DNA from: JBBPYR01 sp038199755 | Lineage (GTDB): Bacteria > Chloroflexota > Ktedonobacteria > Ktedonobacterales > Ktedonobacteraceae | DNA length: 15,332 bases | NCBI GenBank assembly: GCA_038199755.1 | Contig: JBBPYR010000292.1 | Location: 1 to 15,332 of the forward strand | Direction: 5' to 3' | Shown: piece by piece, positions 6,511 through 14,551 of the stretch | Layout of the letters: each line of letters opens with the position of its first letter | How positions within the stretch are numbered: the first letter of the stretch is position 1 | Made by a program: the position numbers and the translations under genes | Notes under the pieces: model-generated | What the model was told of the DNA's origin: nothing | The model's database searches: none | What the model saw: the letters and a program-made list of their open reading frames with translations, nothing else

Positions 6511-6714
6511 CTATGCTAGCAAAGCAGCAAGCCAAATGACTTGCTCCGTCCGTTCGTCTATGGTAGTGGCGATGCTCCTTGCGATCGCCATGCCACCATA
6601 TGACAGGACCCGTTCATGGTAGAAGCGGATCGTCACAGGGCGTGTAATGGCGGTGTTTTGGGGCATGATTGGTCGTCGCAGGGCGTGCAGGGTGCGATAA
6701 ATCTCACTGCTCCT
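6511..6714 (-). other. open minus-strand frame of unknown status
   Basis: This frame is open for about 68 codons and ends at a TAG (6511-6513), just before the candidate pseudogene start. The only in-frame ATG is at 6666, giving 51 residues, and it has no Shine-Dalgarno. Further up, AAGGAG lies seven bases before an ATT codon near 6696, which is a rare start. The translation includes TITRPVTIRFYHERVLSYGG-like mixed sequence and a hydrophobic end (VIWLAALLA). It could be the tail of a degraded gene. An imperfect inverted repeat (6561-6573 with 6584-6598) also lies here. I recognise no family. The rest of 6148-6816 shows no other gene. Confidence 0.2.
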
Positions 6715-6746
6715 TATTCCGATGGATCATAAATAGGAAAGCCTTA

Positions 6747-6774
6747 TTACTTCCTCTATACTAGTATATATACT
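6747..6774 (+). promoter_or_regulatory. candidate promoter region of the lipoprotein gene
   Basis: A TATACT hexamer occurs at 6757-6762 and again at 6769-6774, inside an AT-rich stretch holding the perfect 12-bp palindrome TATACTAGTATA (6757-6768). The -35 match is weak (TTACTT near 6747). The region lies 43-60 bp before the lipoprotein start. Confidence 0.3.
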
Positions 6775-6816
6775 CTTTGTAAATCTTGAAGAAAATACGT
6801 TTGTTGGAGAAATGTC

Positions 6817-7440
6817 ATGTTCGGTATCGTTTACTCACTTTTAAACAGGGGCTGGGTGCTCGCTGTTCCTGCTCTTGCTCTCGTTCTGCTGTGTGGATGT
6901 AGTGGAGGGACTACCCAGGTAGCCGCTACACCAACACCCAATACTGCCCAGGCAACTGCCACACCTCATGTTCCTCAGGCCACCGCTACGCTAACACCTA
7001 CTCCTCCGCAGGCTACCGCTACGCCAACACCCAATGCTCAAACGGCCTTCGTGCCTTATGTCGGCAAATGGCAAGTCCACGGCGAGGTGCTTACAATCAT
7101 GGCGAATCAGACAGGCCTTTACCTGTGGAACGCTGGACCCTGCTCAACAGCGATGTGCAATGGCAATGCCACCATCCTGTTTACAGAGAATGCGGATGGC
7201 AGCATCATGGGAACATTTCAGTCCGTCAGCTATCAGCAATGGAATGGTGCCTCAGCCCCCGCCGGATACCAGCCCAGCACTGATGATCCACAACCCGGAG
7301 ATACCTTCCAACTTCAGCACAGTGGAGCACACCTGCTCTACACCACCTGGTCTGGGAAACAAAGTGATCTCAACAATACGAATCGCTACTGGTGCGATTC
7401 ATATGCCCTAAAGGCTGGAATGAAGCAGTGCGGCGCGTAG
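6817..7440 (+). CDS. secreted lipoprotein with Thr/Pro linker and four-Cys domain
   Basis: This 207-residue protein appears to be a surface lipoprotein. A hydrophobic stretch (residues 12-27) ends in a lipobox-like LCGC with Cys28 as the likely lipidated residue. Residues 33-75 form a Thr/Pro/Ala linker built from repeats of PQATAT and TPTP. The globular part (about 76-207) begins FVPYVGKWQVHGEVLTI and contains Cys109, Cys114, Cys193 and Cys205, which could form two disulfides. Beta-rich domains opening G-K/T-W-x-x-H-G are common in secreted proteins of actinobacteria and Chloroflexota, but I cannot name a function. GGAG lies seven bases before the ATG. The gene converges on the sedolisin gene, and both end at one hairpin. 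Confidence 0.85.
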   Translation: MFGIVYSLLNRGWVLAVPALALVLLCGCSGGTTQVAATPTPNTAQATATPHVPQATATLTPTPPQATATPTPNAQTAFVPYVGKWQVHGEVLTIMANQTGLYLWNAGPCSTAMCNGNATILFTENADGSIMGTFQSVSYQQWNGASAPAGYQPSTDDPQPGDTFQLQHSGAHLLYTTWSGKQSDLNNTNRYWCDSYALKAGMKQCGA

Positions 7441-7448
7441 ACAGAAGC

Positions 7449-7485
7449 AAGAAACGCGGCAGTTGGTATGACTGCCGCGTTTCTT
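7449..7485. terminator. shared bidirectional terminator between lipoprotein and sedolisin genes
   Basis: AAGAAACGCGGCAGT (7449-7463) pairs perfectly with 7471-7485 around a 7-base loop. It lies 8 bp after the plus-strand lipoprotein stop and 22 bp after the minus-strand sedolisin stop. A/T-rich outer ends on both sides provide short U-tracts in each direction. Confidence 0.85.
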
Positions 7486-7507
7486 TGGTCCTCTACCTGA
7501 ACCGTTG

Positions 7508-9754
7508 TTAGGACACTGTGATTGTCACATCATCGACAAAGAAATCGGAGGTGAGCTGGCCTTGCGAGTTGGTGCCACGGAAGAAGAGCGTGACCTGCTT
7601 GCCCTTATAATTGGCAAGGTCGCCTGATACCTCGTAGCTTTGCTGCACCCAGTTGTTGGTCACATTGGTGTTACAGCTTTGTTGCAGGTTGCGAATCGTG
7701 CCGCCACCACTATTCTTGAGGCGGCTATTAAACGTATCCTGGCATTGCTTCACCGACTTATTCGTATCCGAATACCACCAGTAGGTGACAACAATCTTGT
7801 TATAGTTGTTGGGCACCGTGAAGTTCTGCCAGATACTATCATCACAACCGACATAGCCGCAGAAGTAGGCACTGTTCTGCCCGCTGTGCGCGTTGGTCGT
7901 ATCAATCATTTCATAGCCCTGCGAAGAGGACTCTTGCCACGGGCTTTGTCCCGCCTCAAAGTCGCCATCCTTTAGTAGTACAGCTGGTGGTGCTGGTGTC
8001 GGGTTTGGCAGAGGTGTGCCCCCCGTTTGATCATTCACCAGATCACGGGCCATATTATACATGTCAGGCGAACCTAAACCGCTGGCGGCATCATAGCCAG
8101 AGGTCGCGTTATAGAACAGGTTGTTCCCCATCTTCACATCATGAAAAGGAGCGAATTGAGTTTGCGAATTGTTCAGTTTATAGAGAGATGCATTGAGATG
8201 ACCCAGCACAGGCTTACCTTGCGACTTGAGATACTGATTTAGCAACAGCACACAACCTGCCCAGAAAGGGGCAGAGGCACTCGTGCCGCCAACCGCCATC
8301 CAGCCCAAAGGAGAGCACCCAGCATTCGTCACCGTACAATACACACTATAGCCAGTGCTGGGATCGCCCACCGCGGTGACATCGGGCACCACGCGGTTAT
8401 TCGTGTTATACTGATTGACCCCTGGTCCCGTTTGCCAATTGGGCATTTTAAAGGTATTGCTGATACCACCACCGCTTCCCGCACCCTTTGGTCCACGCTG
8501 TGTCTGTAAACTATTGGACCACACCGACTCACTGCCATAATTACCGTTATTCTGTTGCAGATTTGTGGCACCCACGCCTGTCACATAAGGATCACTCGCG
8601 GGCGAGTCCACCCCCAAATTGCTATCCTGACAATCATAGGCACCAGAGTCGCCCGAAGCAGCCAGAAAGCTCATGCCCTGGGCGGCACCTTGCTTGAAGA
8701 TGGTATCCAGCGTCTGCAATTCAGCACTGCCCGAACTACCCTCACACAAGCCCCAACTGGTCGAGACAACCTGTGCCTTATTATCCGTCACGATTTTGTT
8801 ATAGGTATCATTCAAGCCCTGCGTCGTATTGGGGCCTTCATACACGATTTGATTGGCATGAGGAGCAATGCCTGCCGCAACCTCGATATCTAGTTCCGCC
8901 TCAATCGCACCCTGTCCGGCACTGCCATTGAAATTATCGACCAGCACATTTTTTATATTGGGTGTTCCCAGATTATAATTTTGAAAGTACTGCGTAAGAT
9001 CGCTTTGCTGGTAGCCATCTAATTCAAAAAGCGCGAGTGTCTGATTATCGCCTAACATACCATTATCTTGTAGAGGCGTCACATCATAGAAACCCGCGAG
9101 GTCCTTTGGCCCCAGACCAGTCGGAGAGGCAAACTTGCCGTCTTGCTGCTGCGTGTTCAACTGATACAAGGGTTGAACTTTGACACTATTATCCAGACCA
9201 TTGATTGAGGCAATCAGCGCACTGACCGAGGACGGCACACTCGGAGGCTGCGCGTTGGCATAAAAAGAATGTTTACCTGCTTTATAGGTATTAATTTGCA
9301 CCTGAAAAGACTGCTGCGCCTGCGCGACATTCGTCGTCGCATCGATCAAGAGATTATTGGGCGCAACACTGGTCACAGTCATCCCCTGGCTCTGAAGATA
9401 CGATGTCACCTGTTGCACCTGGTTAGAGGTCGGGGCAAATAATTGGGTAAATTGGTCGGGGGTAAGATATTGGTGATATTGCGGTGACTGAGGATCATAT
9501 AAAGCGGTGAGCAAGGCATCAAGGGCACCTGCATTGCGTACTTGTAGGCCAATAGAAAGATTTAATGATTGGTTTACATCTGCCGATTGTAGAAACTGGG
9601 CATGTTGCACCAGCGGCACCGTCTGAGCCCGCAGCTGCACGTGTTGTTGTGTCTCCGCATGCACCAGTACACCATGCAGAGCAAACAGGCTGGGCCCCAC
9701 AAGCAAAACACTGCTCATTAGGAAGAGGAGACTTCGCACGAGGTTTCGTCGCAT
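7508..9754 (-). CDS. secreted sedolisin (S53, kumamolisin-like) with C-terminal beta domain
   Basis: This 748-residue secreted serine-carboxyl peptidase probably digests protein in acidic surroundings. A signal peptide spans about residues 1-34 (RR, hydrophobic core, VHA then ET). The activation prodomain follows (about 40-195), with LYDPQSPQYHQYLTP typical of pro-kumamolisin. The catalytic domain (about 210-575) has the S53 triad: Glu285 and Asp289 in EAELDIE, and Ser492 in GGTSASAP. The oxyanion Asp369 lies in ASGDSGA. Calcium-site residues are likely in FHDVKMGNN and GYDAASGLGSPD near 538-564. A Pro-rich linker (577-592) joins a C-terminal beta-sandwich-like domain (about 595-748) with several Cys, perhaps for binding substrate or cell wall. 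GGGGGAG lies nine bases before the ATG. All catalytic residues are present, so it should be active after self-processing. Confidence 0.95.
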   Translation of the reverse strand: MRRNLVRSLLFLMSSVLLVGPSLFALHGVLVHAETQQHVQLRAQTVPLVQHAQFLQSADVNQSLNLSIGLQVRNAGALDALLTALYDPQSPQYHQYLTPDQFTQLFAPTSNQVQQVTSYLQSQGMTVTSVAPNNLLIDATTNVAQAQQSFQVQINTYKAGKHSFYANAQPPSVPSSVSALIASINGLDNSVKVQPLYQLNTQQQDGKFASPTGLGPKDLAGFYDVTPLQDNGMLGDNQTLALFELDGYQQSDLTQYFQNYNLGTPNIKNVLVDNFNGSAGQGAIEAELDIEVAAGIAPHANQIVYEGPNTTQGLNDTYNKIVTDNKAQVVSTSWGLCEGSSGSAELQTLDTIFKQGAAQGMSFLAASGDSGAYDCQDSNLGVDSPASDPYVTGVGATNLQQNNGNYGSESVWSNSLQTQRGPKGAGSGGGISNTFKMPNWQTGPGVNQYNTNNRVVPDVTAVGDPSTGYSVYCTVTNAGCSPLGWMAVGGTSASAPFWAGCVLLLNQYLKSQGKPVLGHLNASLYKLNNSQTQFAPFHDVKMGNNLFYNATSGYDAASGLGSPDMYNMARDLVNDQTGGTPLPNPTPAPPAVLLKDGDFEAGQSPWQESSSQGYEMIDTTNAHSGQNSAYFCGYVGCDDSIWQNFTVPNNYNKIVVTYWWYSDTNKSVKQCQDTFNSRLKNSGGGTIRNLQQSCNTNVTNNWVQQSYEVSGDLANYKGKQVTLFFRGTNSQGQLTSDFFVDDVTITVS

Positions 9755-9867
9755 ACTCTATTACTCCCCCAAGGTATCCGTACAGATGCCTCAGGTCAGG
9801 CGGCCCACACGTACCGCCACTACGAATTCATTAAACACAAATAATAGGAAGGCCTCTTGATGCAGGG

Positions 9868-10211
9868 CTGTTGCAAAGCAGGAAATACCAATCATGGCAC
9901 CTCCGTAGGGACCAGCTTGAGCGCGTCCAAGAGACATCAACTTAAGCGGACGATTCAGTAGGGGCGGGGGCGGCGGACGAGGCGGGGCTGGGACCCTTGG
10001 GTCGCCCGTGCCGGCAATACCCCCCCTTTTTTGGGCGTTTGCTCCACCCCACGGGCGACCCGAGGGTCCCTTCCACCCGTCCTCACCACCTCAGCCATTC
10101 TTAGGTTGATGTCTATTGGACCAGCTTGAGCGCGTCCCGTCCCCGTTGAGGAGCGATTCGCTAACAGGCTACGGGACGCGCTCAAGCTGGTCCCTACGGA
10201 CTTTACAACAG
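9868..10211. repeat. complex nested inverted-repeat element
   Basis: Several inverted pairs are nested here. CTGTTGCAAAG (9868-9878) matches the complement of 10201-10211 with one mismatch. Bases 9903-9928 are a perfect 26-bp complement of 10174-10199. Bases 9932-9946 pair with 10100-10114, and 9990-10010 with 10050-10070, each with one mismatch. A direct copy of GGACCAGCTTGAGCGCGTCC occurs at 9909 and 10118. There is no ORF that looks real inside. The structure suggests a nonautonomous mobile element or nested insertions of one repeat family that also occurs at 1-100 and 1460-1587. Bases 9755-9867 and 10212-10307 show nothing further that I can name. Confidence 0.75.
10118..10193. repeat. 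perfect 23-bp hairpin within the nested element
   Basis: Bases 10118-10140 and 10171-10193 are perfect complements around a 30-base loop. The loop itself holds AGCGATTCGCT, a small stem. The loop string CCCGTTGAGG-A-GCG recurs as CCCGTTGAGG-T-GCG at 1493-1505, which ties this hairpin to the element at 1460-1587. Confidence 0.8.
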
Positions 10212-10307
10212 TCCTACCCTTTTATAGGCATCCATGTTCAAATGAACGGGAAATACGAGCGTGTTAGGGGAGAAAAAGAGGATAAAGTACTTTTGGCGAA
10301 AGTTAAA

Positions 10308-10351
10308 GGGAGAGCGCGCCGTTGTTTCTAGAAACAACGTTGCGCTCTCCC
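10308..10351 (-). terminator. hairpin terminator of the regulator-methyltransferase operon
   Basis: GGGAGAGCGC (10308-10317) pairs with 10342-10351, and CGTTGTTTC (10320-10328) with 10331-10339. Only a two-base interruption separates the two parts. On the minus strand the stem is followed by TTTAACTTT. It starts 30 bp past the methyltransferase stop codon. Confidence 0.75.
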
Positions 10352-10380
10352 TGCTGATGATATAGCTTAGCTATAAAGGG

Positions 10381-11253
10381 TTAGGGCTTCACGCCTAATA
10401 CTGTAAGCAAGGGCGTGCAGGCACAAAATTCCTCTGCTTGCATCTCATCCAGGGCTTGCTGATAGAGCGTTTCTAGCTCCTCCGCGCTATCAATGGCCTT
10501 CCACCTGAGCATAAAGGGCTGCAAAAGCTTAAAGGCGATCTTGATATCCTCATAGAAACTCTCATGTGAGTCTGCCCCATAGGAGAAATCAATACTATAT
10601 GCTTGCCGCTTCACAGCTTGAAAGCCTGCATTCTTGACTAGGCGTGGCAACACGGGCAGAATCCCTACATGGATACCACTGGGAGAAAAGCTTTGTCCGG
10701 CTCGCTTCAAGGCCAACATGCTGAGACCACTCAGCCTTTCAAAGGCGGGCATATTAGACATCCCCCATTCCAACTCAGTAAGCCGAATGATGCCACCCGG
10801 TCGCAAAACACGCTTGCACTCTAGCAAAAATTGCGGCCATACGCTTGGCAGCATAAAGGCCAAAATGAGGCGTGCATTAATCAAGTCAAAGGACGCATCA
10901 GGGAACTTCAGCGGATCGAGTGCATTCATGAGCTGAAATTGTGCATTGTCGAGCCCCTGCACCTTGGCTTGCCCCTGAGCATAAGCAATCATTCTCTGGC
11001 TAATGTCGATGCCTGTAACCTCTTTGTCGGGGTATTGAAACGCGGTATCGAGCACCCATCCTCCGGGTCCACAAGCGATATCAAGAATATCCTTGATACC
11101 GTCTACTTCCTCGACCTCTGGGAAAAGGCCCCCAATTTCAGTAGTAAACATGCGATCTTGACGCATCAAACGCGCCAATTCCGCGGCACTCTCCGCATCT
11201 AATGCATAGGTACTTTCACGCTGTTGATGAGACGAATCATGGGCCATAGACAC
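10381..11253 (-). CDS. class I SAM-dependent methyltransferase
   Basis: This 290-residue soluble enzyme should transfer a methyl group from S-adenosylmethionine. Motif I is ILDIACGPGGW (residues 56-66). The acidic residue ending beta-2 is in VTGIDIS (Asp83). The later motifs are FPDASFDLINARLILAF and LLECKRVLRPGGIIRLTE (about 143-160), as in UbiE/Methyltransf_11-type small-molecule methyltransferases. The start is a GTG at 11253 with AAGGAG eight bases upstream; an ATG two codons later (11247) has poorer spacing. It follows the HTH-GAF regulator gene by 39 bp and is probably cotranscribed with it. A hairpin terminator ends the unit. The substrate cannot be told from sequence. Confidence 0.92.
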   Translation of the reverse strand: MSMAHDSSHQQRESTYALDAESAAELARLMRQDRMFTTEIGGLFPEVEEVDGIKDILDIACGPGGWVLDTAFQYPDKEVTGIDISQRMIAYAQGQAKVQGLDNAQFQLMNALDPLKFPDASFDLINARLILAFMLPSVWPQFLLECKRVLRPGGIIRLTELEWGMSNMPAFERLSGLSMLALKRAGQSFSPSGIHVGILPVLPRLVKNAGFQAVKRQAYSIDFSYGADSHESFYEDIKIAFKLLQPFMLRWKAIDSAEELETLYQQALDEMQAEEFCACTPLLTVLGVKP

Positions 11254-11292
11254 TCAGTATTCTCCTTCAATCAAACTATCATTGTCGTTGCC

Positions 11293-12309
11293 CTACATGA
11301 GAGCGACTAACTCATCTTCTATTTGTTGCCACACGAGCTGTTGCACTTCCGACAAATGGATAGAGCGGTTCTCACTTCTCAGCTGAGCCATCAAATCTAC
11401 CACACGTGAACGGAATTGTTCTAGCACAGGCTGTTGCTGCTTATAGGAAGGCAATAAATGTAACTGAATCTGATGTAAAGGAACAAACTCGTGTGGCTCA
11501 AAGGCCAGACTGAGTAAGTTCGCATAACGCTCAATTAGAGCAAGTCGATCCTCATTAAAATAATGAAGCTGTGTGCTCGACACCAGCAAACACCCGGCAA
11601 TGCCATCACTGCCTCCTCTCATAATAGGAGCGGCGGCGGCACTTTTTTCAAAGTCAAACCACAGAGCGGGAAACAAAATTTCACTTTCGTCCGGGCTTTG
11701 GATTGCCAACGGGCGAGCCTGCGCGACTACGGTTCCACATAAAGATTCGGCCCCCAAAAACACCGTTTTCTGCTCAAGGTCATACTTCCACGGCGGGGTT
11801 CCCAGGCCACCACTATCACGAAGGCTACGAACGGGTTGACCTGGTGGGGGAAGAGAGCAACGGACAACGTTAGCAGCTAGGCCCAGACGTAGCGGATCAA
11901 CCTGCTCGATGGTCTGTTGTAAAATCAAGTCGAGCAAGGTCCGAGCACGTAATATCTGGGGAAGTTGTGTGAACGCCTGCAATACACGATCATAAAAGAC
12001 TGAAGGAATATCCTGCATAGTAAACTGCATAGCAAGGTGATCCTCTTTTCTAAAGATATCACCAAATTCTTGCGTCAGTAACTTCTGAAGTAGCTCCTGA
12101 TGGCCTCGCGGAACGGCGCGTAGCAACAGGCGTAGATTGTGTTCACGCGGGTCCGTCACACCAGAGAGCCAGCGTCCTAAAGTGACCGGGCTGACATTGA
12201 TTTCTCGCGCAATGCGTTGCCGCTCTGCTGGTGAACTCAAGATATGCTTCAGCAAATCTCTCCACGTTTTGTATGTTTCATGGGGTTCGTGGGGTTCATG
12301 CTCTGTCAT
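11293..12309 (-). CDS. HTH-GAF transcriptional regulator
   Basis: This is a 338-residue predicted cytosolic sensor-regulator. An XRE/LacI-like helix-turn-helix lies at about residues 28-55 (ERQRIAREINVSPVTLGRWLSG). A region at about 110-272 has the pattern of a GAF domain: LDLILQQTIEQVDPLRLGLAA, LGAESLCGTVVAQARPLAI, GGSDGIAGCLLVSST, and EDRLALIERYANLLSLAF near its end. The C-terminal 65 residues look helical and Gln-rich. The N-terminus carries a short HEP repeat. GAF domains bind small molecules or sense redox or light, and none of these can be chosen here. The Shine-Dalgarno before the ATG is weak (GGGAAAA). With the methyltransferase immediately downstream it probably forms a two-gene unit. 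Confidence 0.8.
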   Translation of the reverse strand: MTEHEPHEPHETYKTWRDLLKHILSSPAERQRIAREINVSPVTLGRWLSGVTDPREHNLRLLLRAVPRGHQELLQKLLTQEFGDIFRKEDHLAMQFTMQDIPSVFYDRVLQAFTQLPQILRARTLLDLILQQTIEQVDPLRLGLAANVVRCSLPPPGQPVRSLRDSGGLGTPPWKYDLEQKTVFLGAESLCGTVVAQARPLAIQSPDESEILFPALWFDFEKSAAAAPIMRGGSDGIAGCLLVSSTQLHYFNEDRLALIERYANLLSLAFEPHEFVPLHQIQLHLLPSYKQQQPVLEQFRSRVVDLMAQLRSENRSIHLSEVQQLVWQQIEDELVALM

Positions 12310-12419
12310 GCTGTTTCATTTTCCCGACAAAATGTTTTCTCTCTATCCTTTCTGAATAGATCATCTTGCTAATGATAGCAGATAGGCAGAAAAACAGCAA
12401 GACAGGCAACAGCATCAAT

Positions 12420-14450
12420 TTACGGTGTCGGCGTGGGCGTCGGTGATGGTCCAGTCGTTGGCGTGGGCGTCGGCCCCGTAGTCGCCGTTGGCGTGGGCGT
12501 TACCCCTGTGGTCGCTGTGGGTGTCGGGGATGGAGCGGTTGTCGGTGTGGGCGTCTTCCCTATGGCGGTTGGCGACTTGGCAGGCGTCGTCGTAGGAGTG
12601 GCGGGACATGTGCCAGCGGAACAGTTCGCGACATAGAGTATCACACCAGTGGCAGGCACAGGGTCACCAACAGGCGGATTCACTGATTTTACGATATCAG
12701 TTTGCATAGCAGGATCAGCCCCCGCACTCTGTATAGTGTAGTGGATATTAGCCTGTGTAAGGGCAGCTTCGGCTGCAGTGAGCGACATTCCCACTACATT
12801 AGGCACCTTCACAACCGTGGTTGGACAGGCCCCCAATGAGACTGAAACATACGAGCCAGAATATACAAAGATACCAGCAGAAGGCTCCTGCTTGATCACA
12901 CAATCATTGGGATGCGCAGGTGGAGTACCTTGCGATTTCAATTTCAGGCTTTTCGTATCTGCCAAATTGCTGGCATCAGTGAACGTCATGTGTACAAACG
13001 ATGGCACAGTCACTTGCCCGATGGGTGTTGGTGTAAGGCTTTTTGGTGTCCAAGGTGCGGGAAACAGGTTGAGCATACCCGCGAGATAGATGCTAAAACC
13101 GAGCAATAAGAGCGTTGCCAGCAGAATAAGCGCAGTGATAATGCTGGCAAAGCGTGATTCGCGCTGATCTTGCACAACACCTGAACGCGGCATGGTACCA
13201 CGCTGAAATGGACGTGTAGTGCCTGAACCACTACTTTCGGGCATGTTTCCATAATAGCCCTGATTTTGCTCGTAGCCCTGCCCTGACCCTGCTGGTGGCA
13301 TTGGCGGCATTGAGCCACGCCCTGCAATCGTGGGCGCATTATTCAGATCTTTTGGCACTGAGCCGTTAAACCCATTCGCGCCATTCCCGTTTGCCCCCAT
13401 ATAGCCTTGCTCTACCCCATTTCCTACTAGCGGCGGCATAGGAGAAATCATGTTGCTCGGTGAGGAGACGGCACGCGGTGGCGCACCCGCACCCGCAGCA
13501 CCACGCGTATTGCCTGCGGCTGGACGTGGGGGAATCTGTTTCTGCGGACCACTATTTGCTAAGCCGTTGGTATTGCTAGCAGGAAGGACGCCGGGTACAT
13601 TCTCGCCCATCTCCTCCTCGCCGAGCAATTCCAGTGCGCGGGCGAGGACACTGCCATCGCGATAACGCATCTCCGGCACTTTTTCCAGGCAGCGTAAGAT
13701 GATCTCTTCAAGCGCGGGTGGAATACCGGGGTTGAGTTGGCTCGGCGGCACGGGTATATCCTGAATATGCTGCATCGCCACCGCCACTGGCGTATCGCCA
13801 TCGAAAGGGGTGCGCCCTGTTAGCATCTCATACATCACGATGCCCAGTGCATAAATATCCGCGGCAGGATTGACGATCTCGCCCTGTGCCTGCTCCGGTG
13901 CATAATATTGCACCGTTCCTAGCGTCATACCCGTCGTGGTGAGACGCTCGGTTTGACTCGAATTATAGATCATGGCAATGCCAAAGTCAGTGAGTTTGAT
14001 GGAGCCATCGCGCCCAACCAGCACATTTTGCGGCTTCACATCACGATGCACAATGCCACGACGATGCGCAGCACCCAGACCGAGCGCAACATCATGGGCA
14101 ATAATAATGGCACGATCTATTGTTAACACGCCACGCGCCTTTAAATAGCGACGCAGGTCGGTTCCCTCAATGAGTTCCATCACAATGAAATAGCTGCCAT
14201 CGGTGTGTCCGTAATCATACACCTGCACGATGTTCGGGTGTTGCAGAGCAGACGCCGCCTTCGCTTCACGTTGGAAGCGCGTCACAAATTTAGGGTCGGT
14301 ACTGTACACTTCACGCAGCACTTTAATAGCGACGGTCTTCTCCATATGCGTATCACGCCCACGATAGATCGTCGCCATACCACCACGCCCGATAGGTTCT
14401 AGTAATTGATATCGATCACCCAAAAATTCGTTTTGCATAGCACTCCGCAT
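12420..14450 (-). CDS. transmembrane Ser/Thr protein kinase with two PASTA domains (PknB-like)
   Basis: This is a 676-residue membrane kinase. The cytoplasmic Hanks-type kinase domain (about 14-277) has GRGGMATIYRG (21-31), Lys43 in AIK, Glu62, HRDVKPQN (135-142, catalytic Asp137), DFG (155-157) and APE (184-186), so it should be active. A Gly/Pro/Asn-rich linker (about 285-432) leads to one membrane helix (about 435-458). Outside, two PASTA repeats (about 475-540 and 545-610) would sense peptidoglycan fragments, as known for PknB/PrkC. A Thr/Pro tail (about 615-676) follows. The start at 14450 has no clear Shine-Dalgarno. An ATG at 14438 (MQNEFLGDRYQLLEP) has GGAG four bases upstream and is a fair alternative. 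Targets probably concern growth or cell-wall control. Confidence 0.95.
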   Translation of the reverse strand: MRSAMQNEFLGDRYQLLEPIGRGGMATIYRGRDTHMEKTVAIKVLREVYSTDPKFVTRFQREAKAASALQHPNIVQVYDYGHTDGSYFIVMELIEGTDLRRYLKARGVLTIDRAIIIAHDVALGLGAAHRRGIVHRDVKPQNVLVGRDGSIKLTDFGIAMIYNSSQTERLTTTGMTLGTVQYYAPEQAQGEIVNPAADIYALGIVMYEMLTGRTPFDGDTPVAVAMQHIQDIPVPPSQLNPGIPPALEEIILRCLEKVPEMRYRDGSVLARALELLGEEEMGENVPGVLPASNTNGLANSGPQKQIPPRPAAGNTRGAAGAGAPPRAVSSPSNMISPMPPLVGNGVEQGYMGANGNGANGFNGSVPKDLNNAPTIAGRGSMPPMPPAGSGQGYEQNQGYYGNMPESSGSGTTRPFQRGTMPRSGVVQDQRESRFASIITALILLATLLLLGFSIYLAGMLNLFPAPWTPKSLTPTPIGQVTVPSFVHMTFTDASNLADTKSLKLKSQGTPPAHPNDCVIKQEPSAGIFVYSGSYVSVSLGACPTTVVKVPNVVGMSLTAAEAALTQANIHYTIQSAGADPAMQTDIVKSVNPPVGDPVPATGVILYVANCSAGTCPATPTTTPAKSPTAIGKTPTPTTAPSPTPTATTGVTPTPTATTGPTPTPTTGPSPTPTPTP
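12426..12600 (-). repeat. 30-bp period repeat encoding the Thr/Pro tail of the kinase
   Basis: GGCGTGGGCGT occurs at 12430, 12460 and 12490 with an exact 30-bp period, then decays into variants. It encodes a ten-residue repeat of the form PTPTATTGxT. Such tracts vary in copy number by slippage and often form spacer stalks outside the membrane. Confidence 0.7.
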
Positions 14451-14453
14451 AAT

Positions 14454-14518
14454 GTAGGTGGAGTCAACAAGAACACCTACTGAGCCACTATTGTAACCTA
14501 TTCTGCTAAATAATGGAA
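14454..14518 (-). promoter_or_regulatory. candidate promoter and 5' inverted repeat of the kinase gene
   Basis: On the minus strand TTCCAT (14513-14518) is followed after 17 bp by TACAAT (14490-14495), a good -10 with a weak -35. GTAGGTG (14454-14460) and CACCTAC (14474-14480) form a 7-bp inverted repeat just before the start codon, which may be an operator or an RNA hairpin. The SelB stop is only 101 bp upstream of the kinase start, so readthrough is also possible. Confidence 0.35.
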
Positions 14519-14551
14519 CACCTTAGTAAAAAATAGCATCTTTGTCCTTTA

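Noticed and set aside
9868..10211. Nested inverted repeats considered as an insertion sequence
   Set aside because: No transposase frame is inside or beside it, so only a nonautonomous element can be proposed.
12433..12636. A plus-strand Val/Gly-rich open frame opposite the kinase tail
   Set aside because: It is the antisense shadow of the 30-bp Thr/Pro repeat. It has low complexity and no ribosome binding site.
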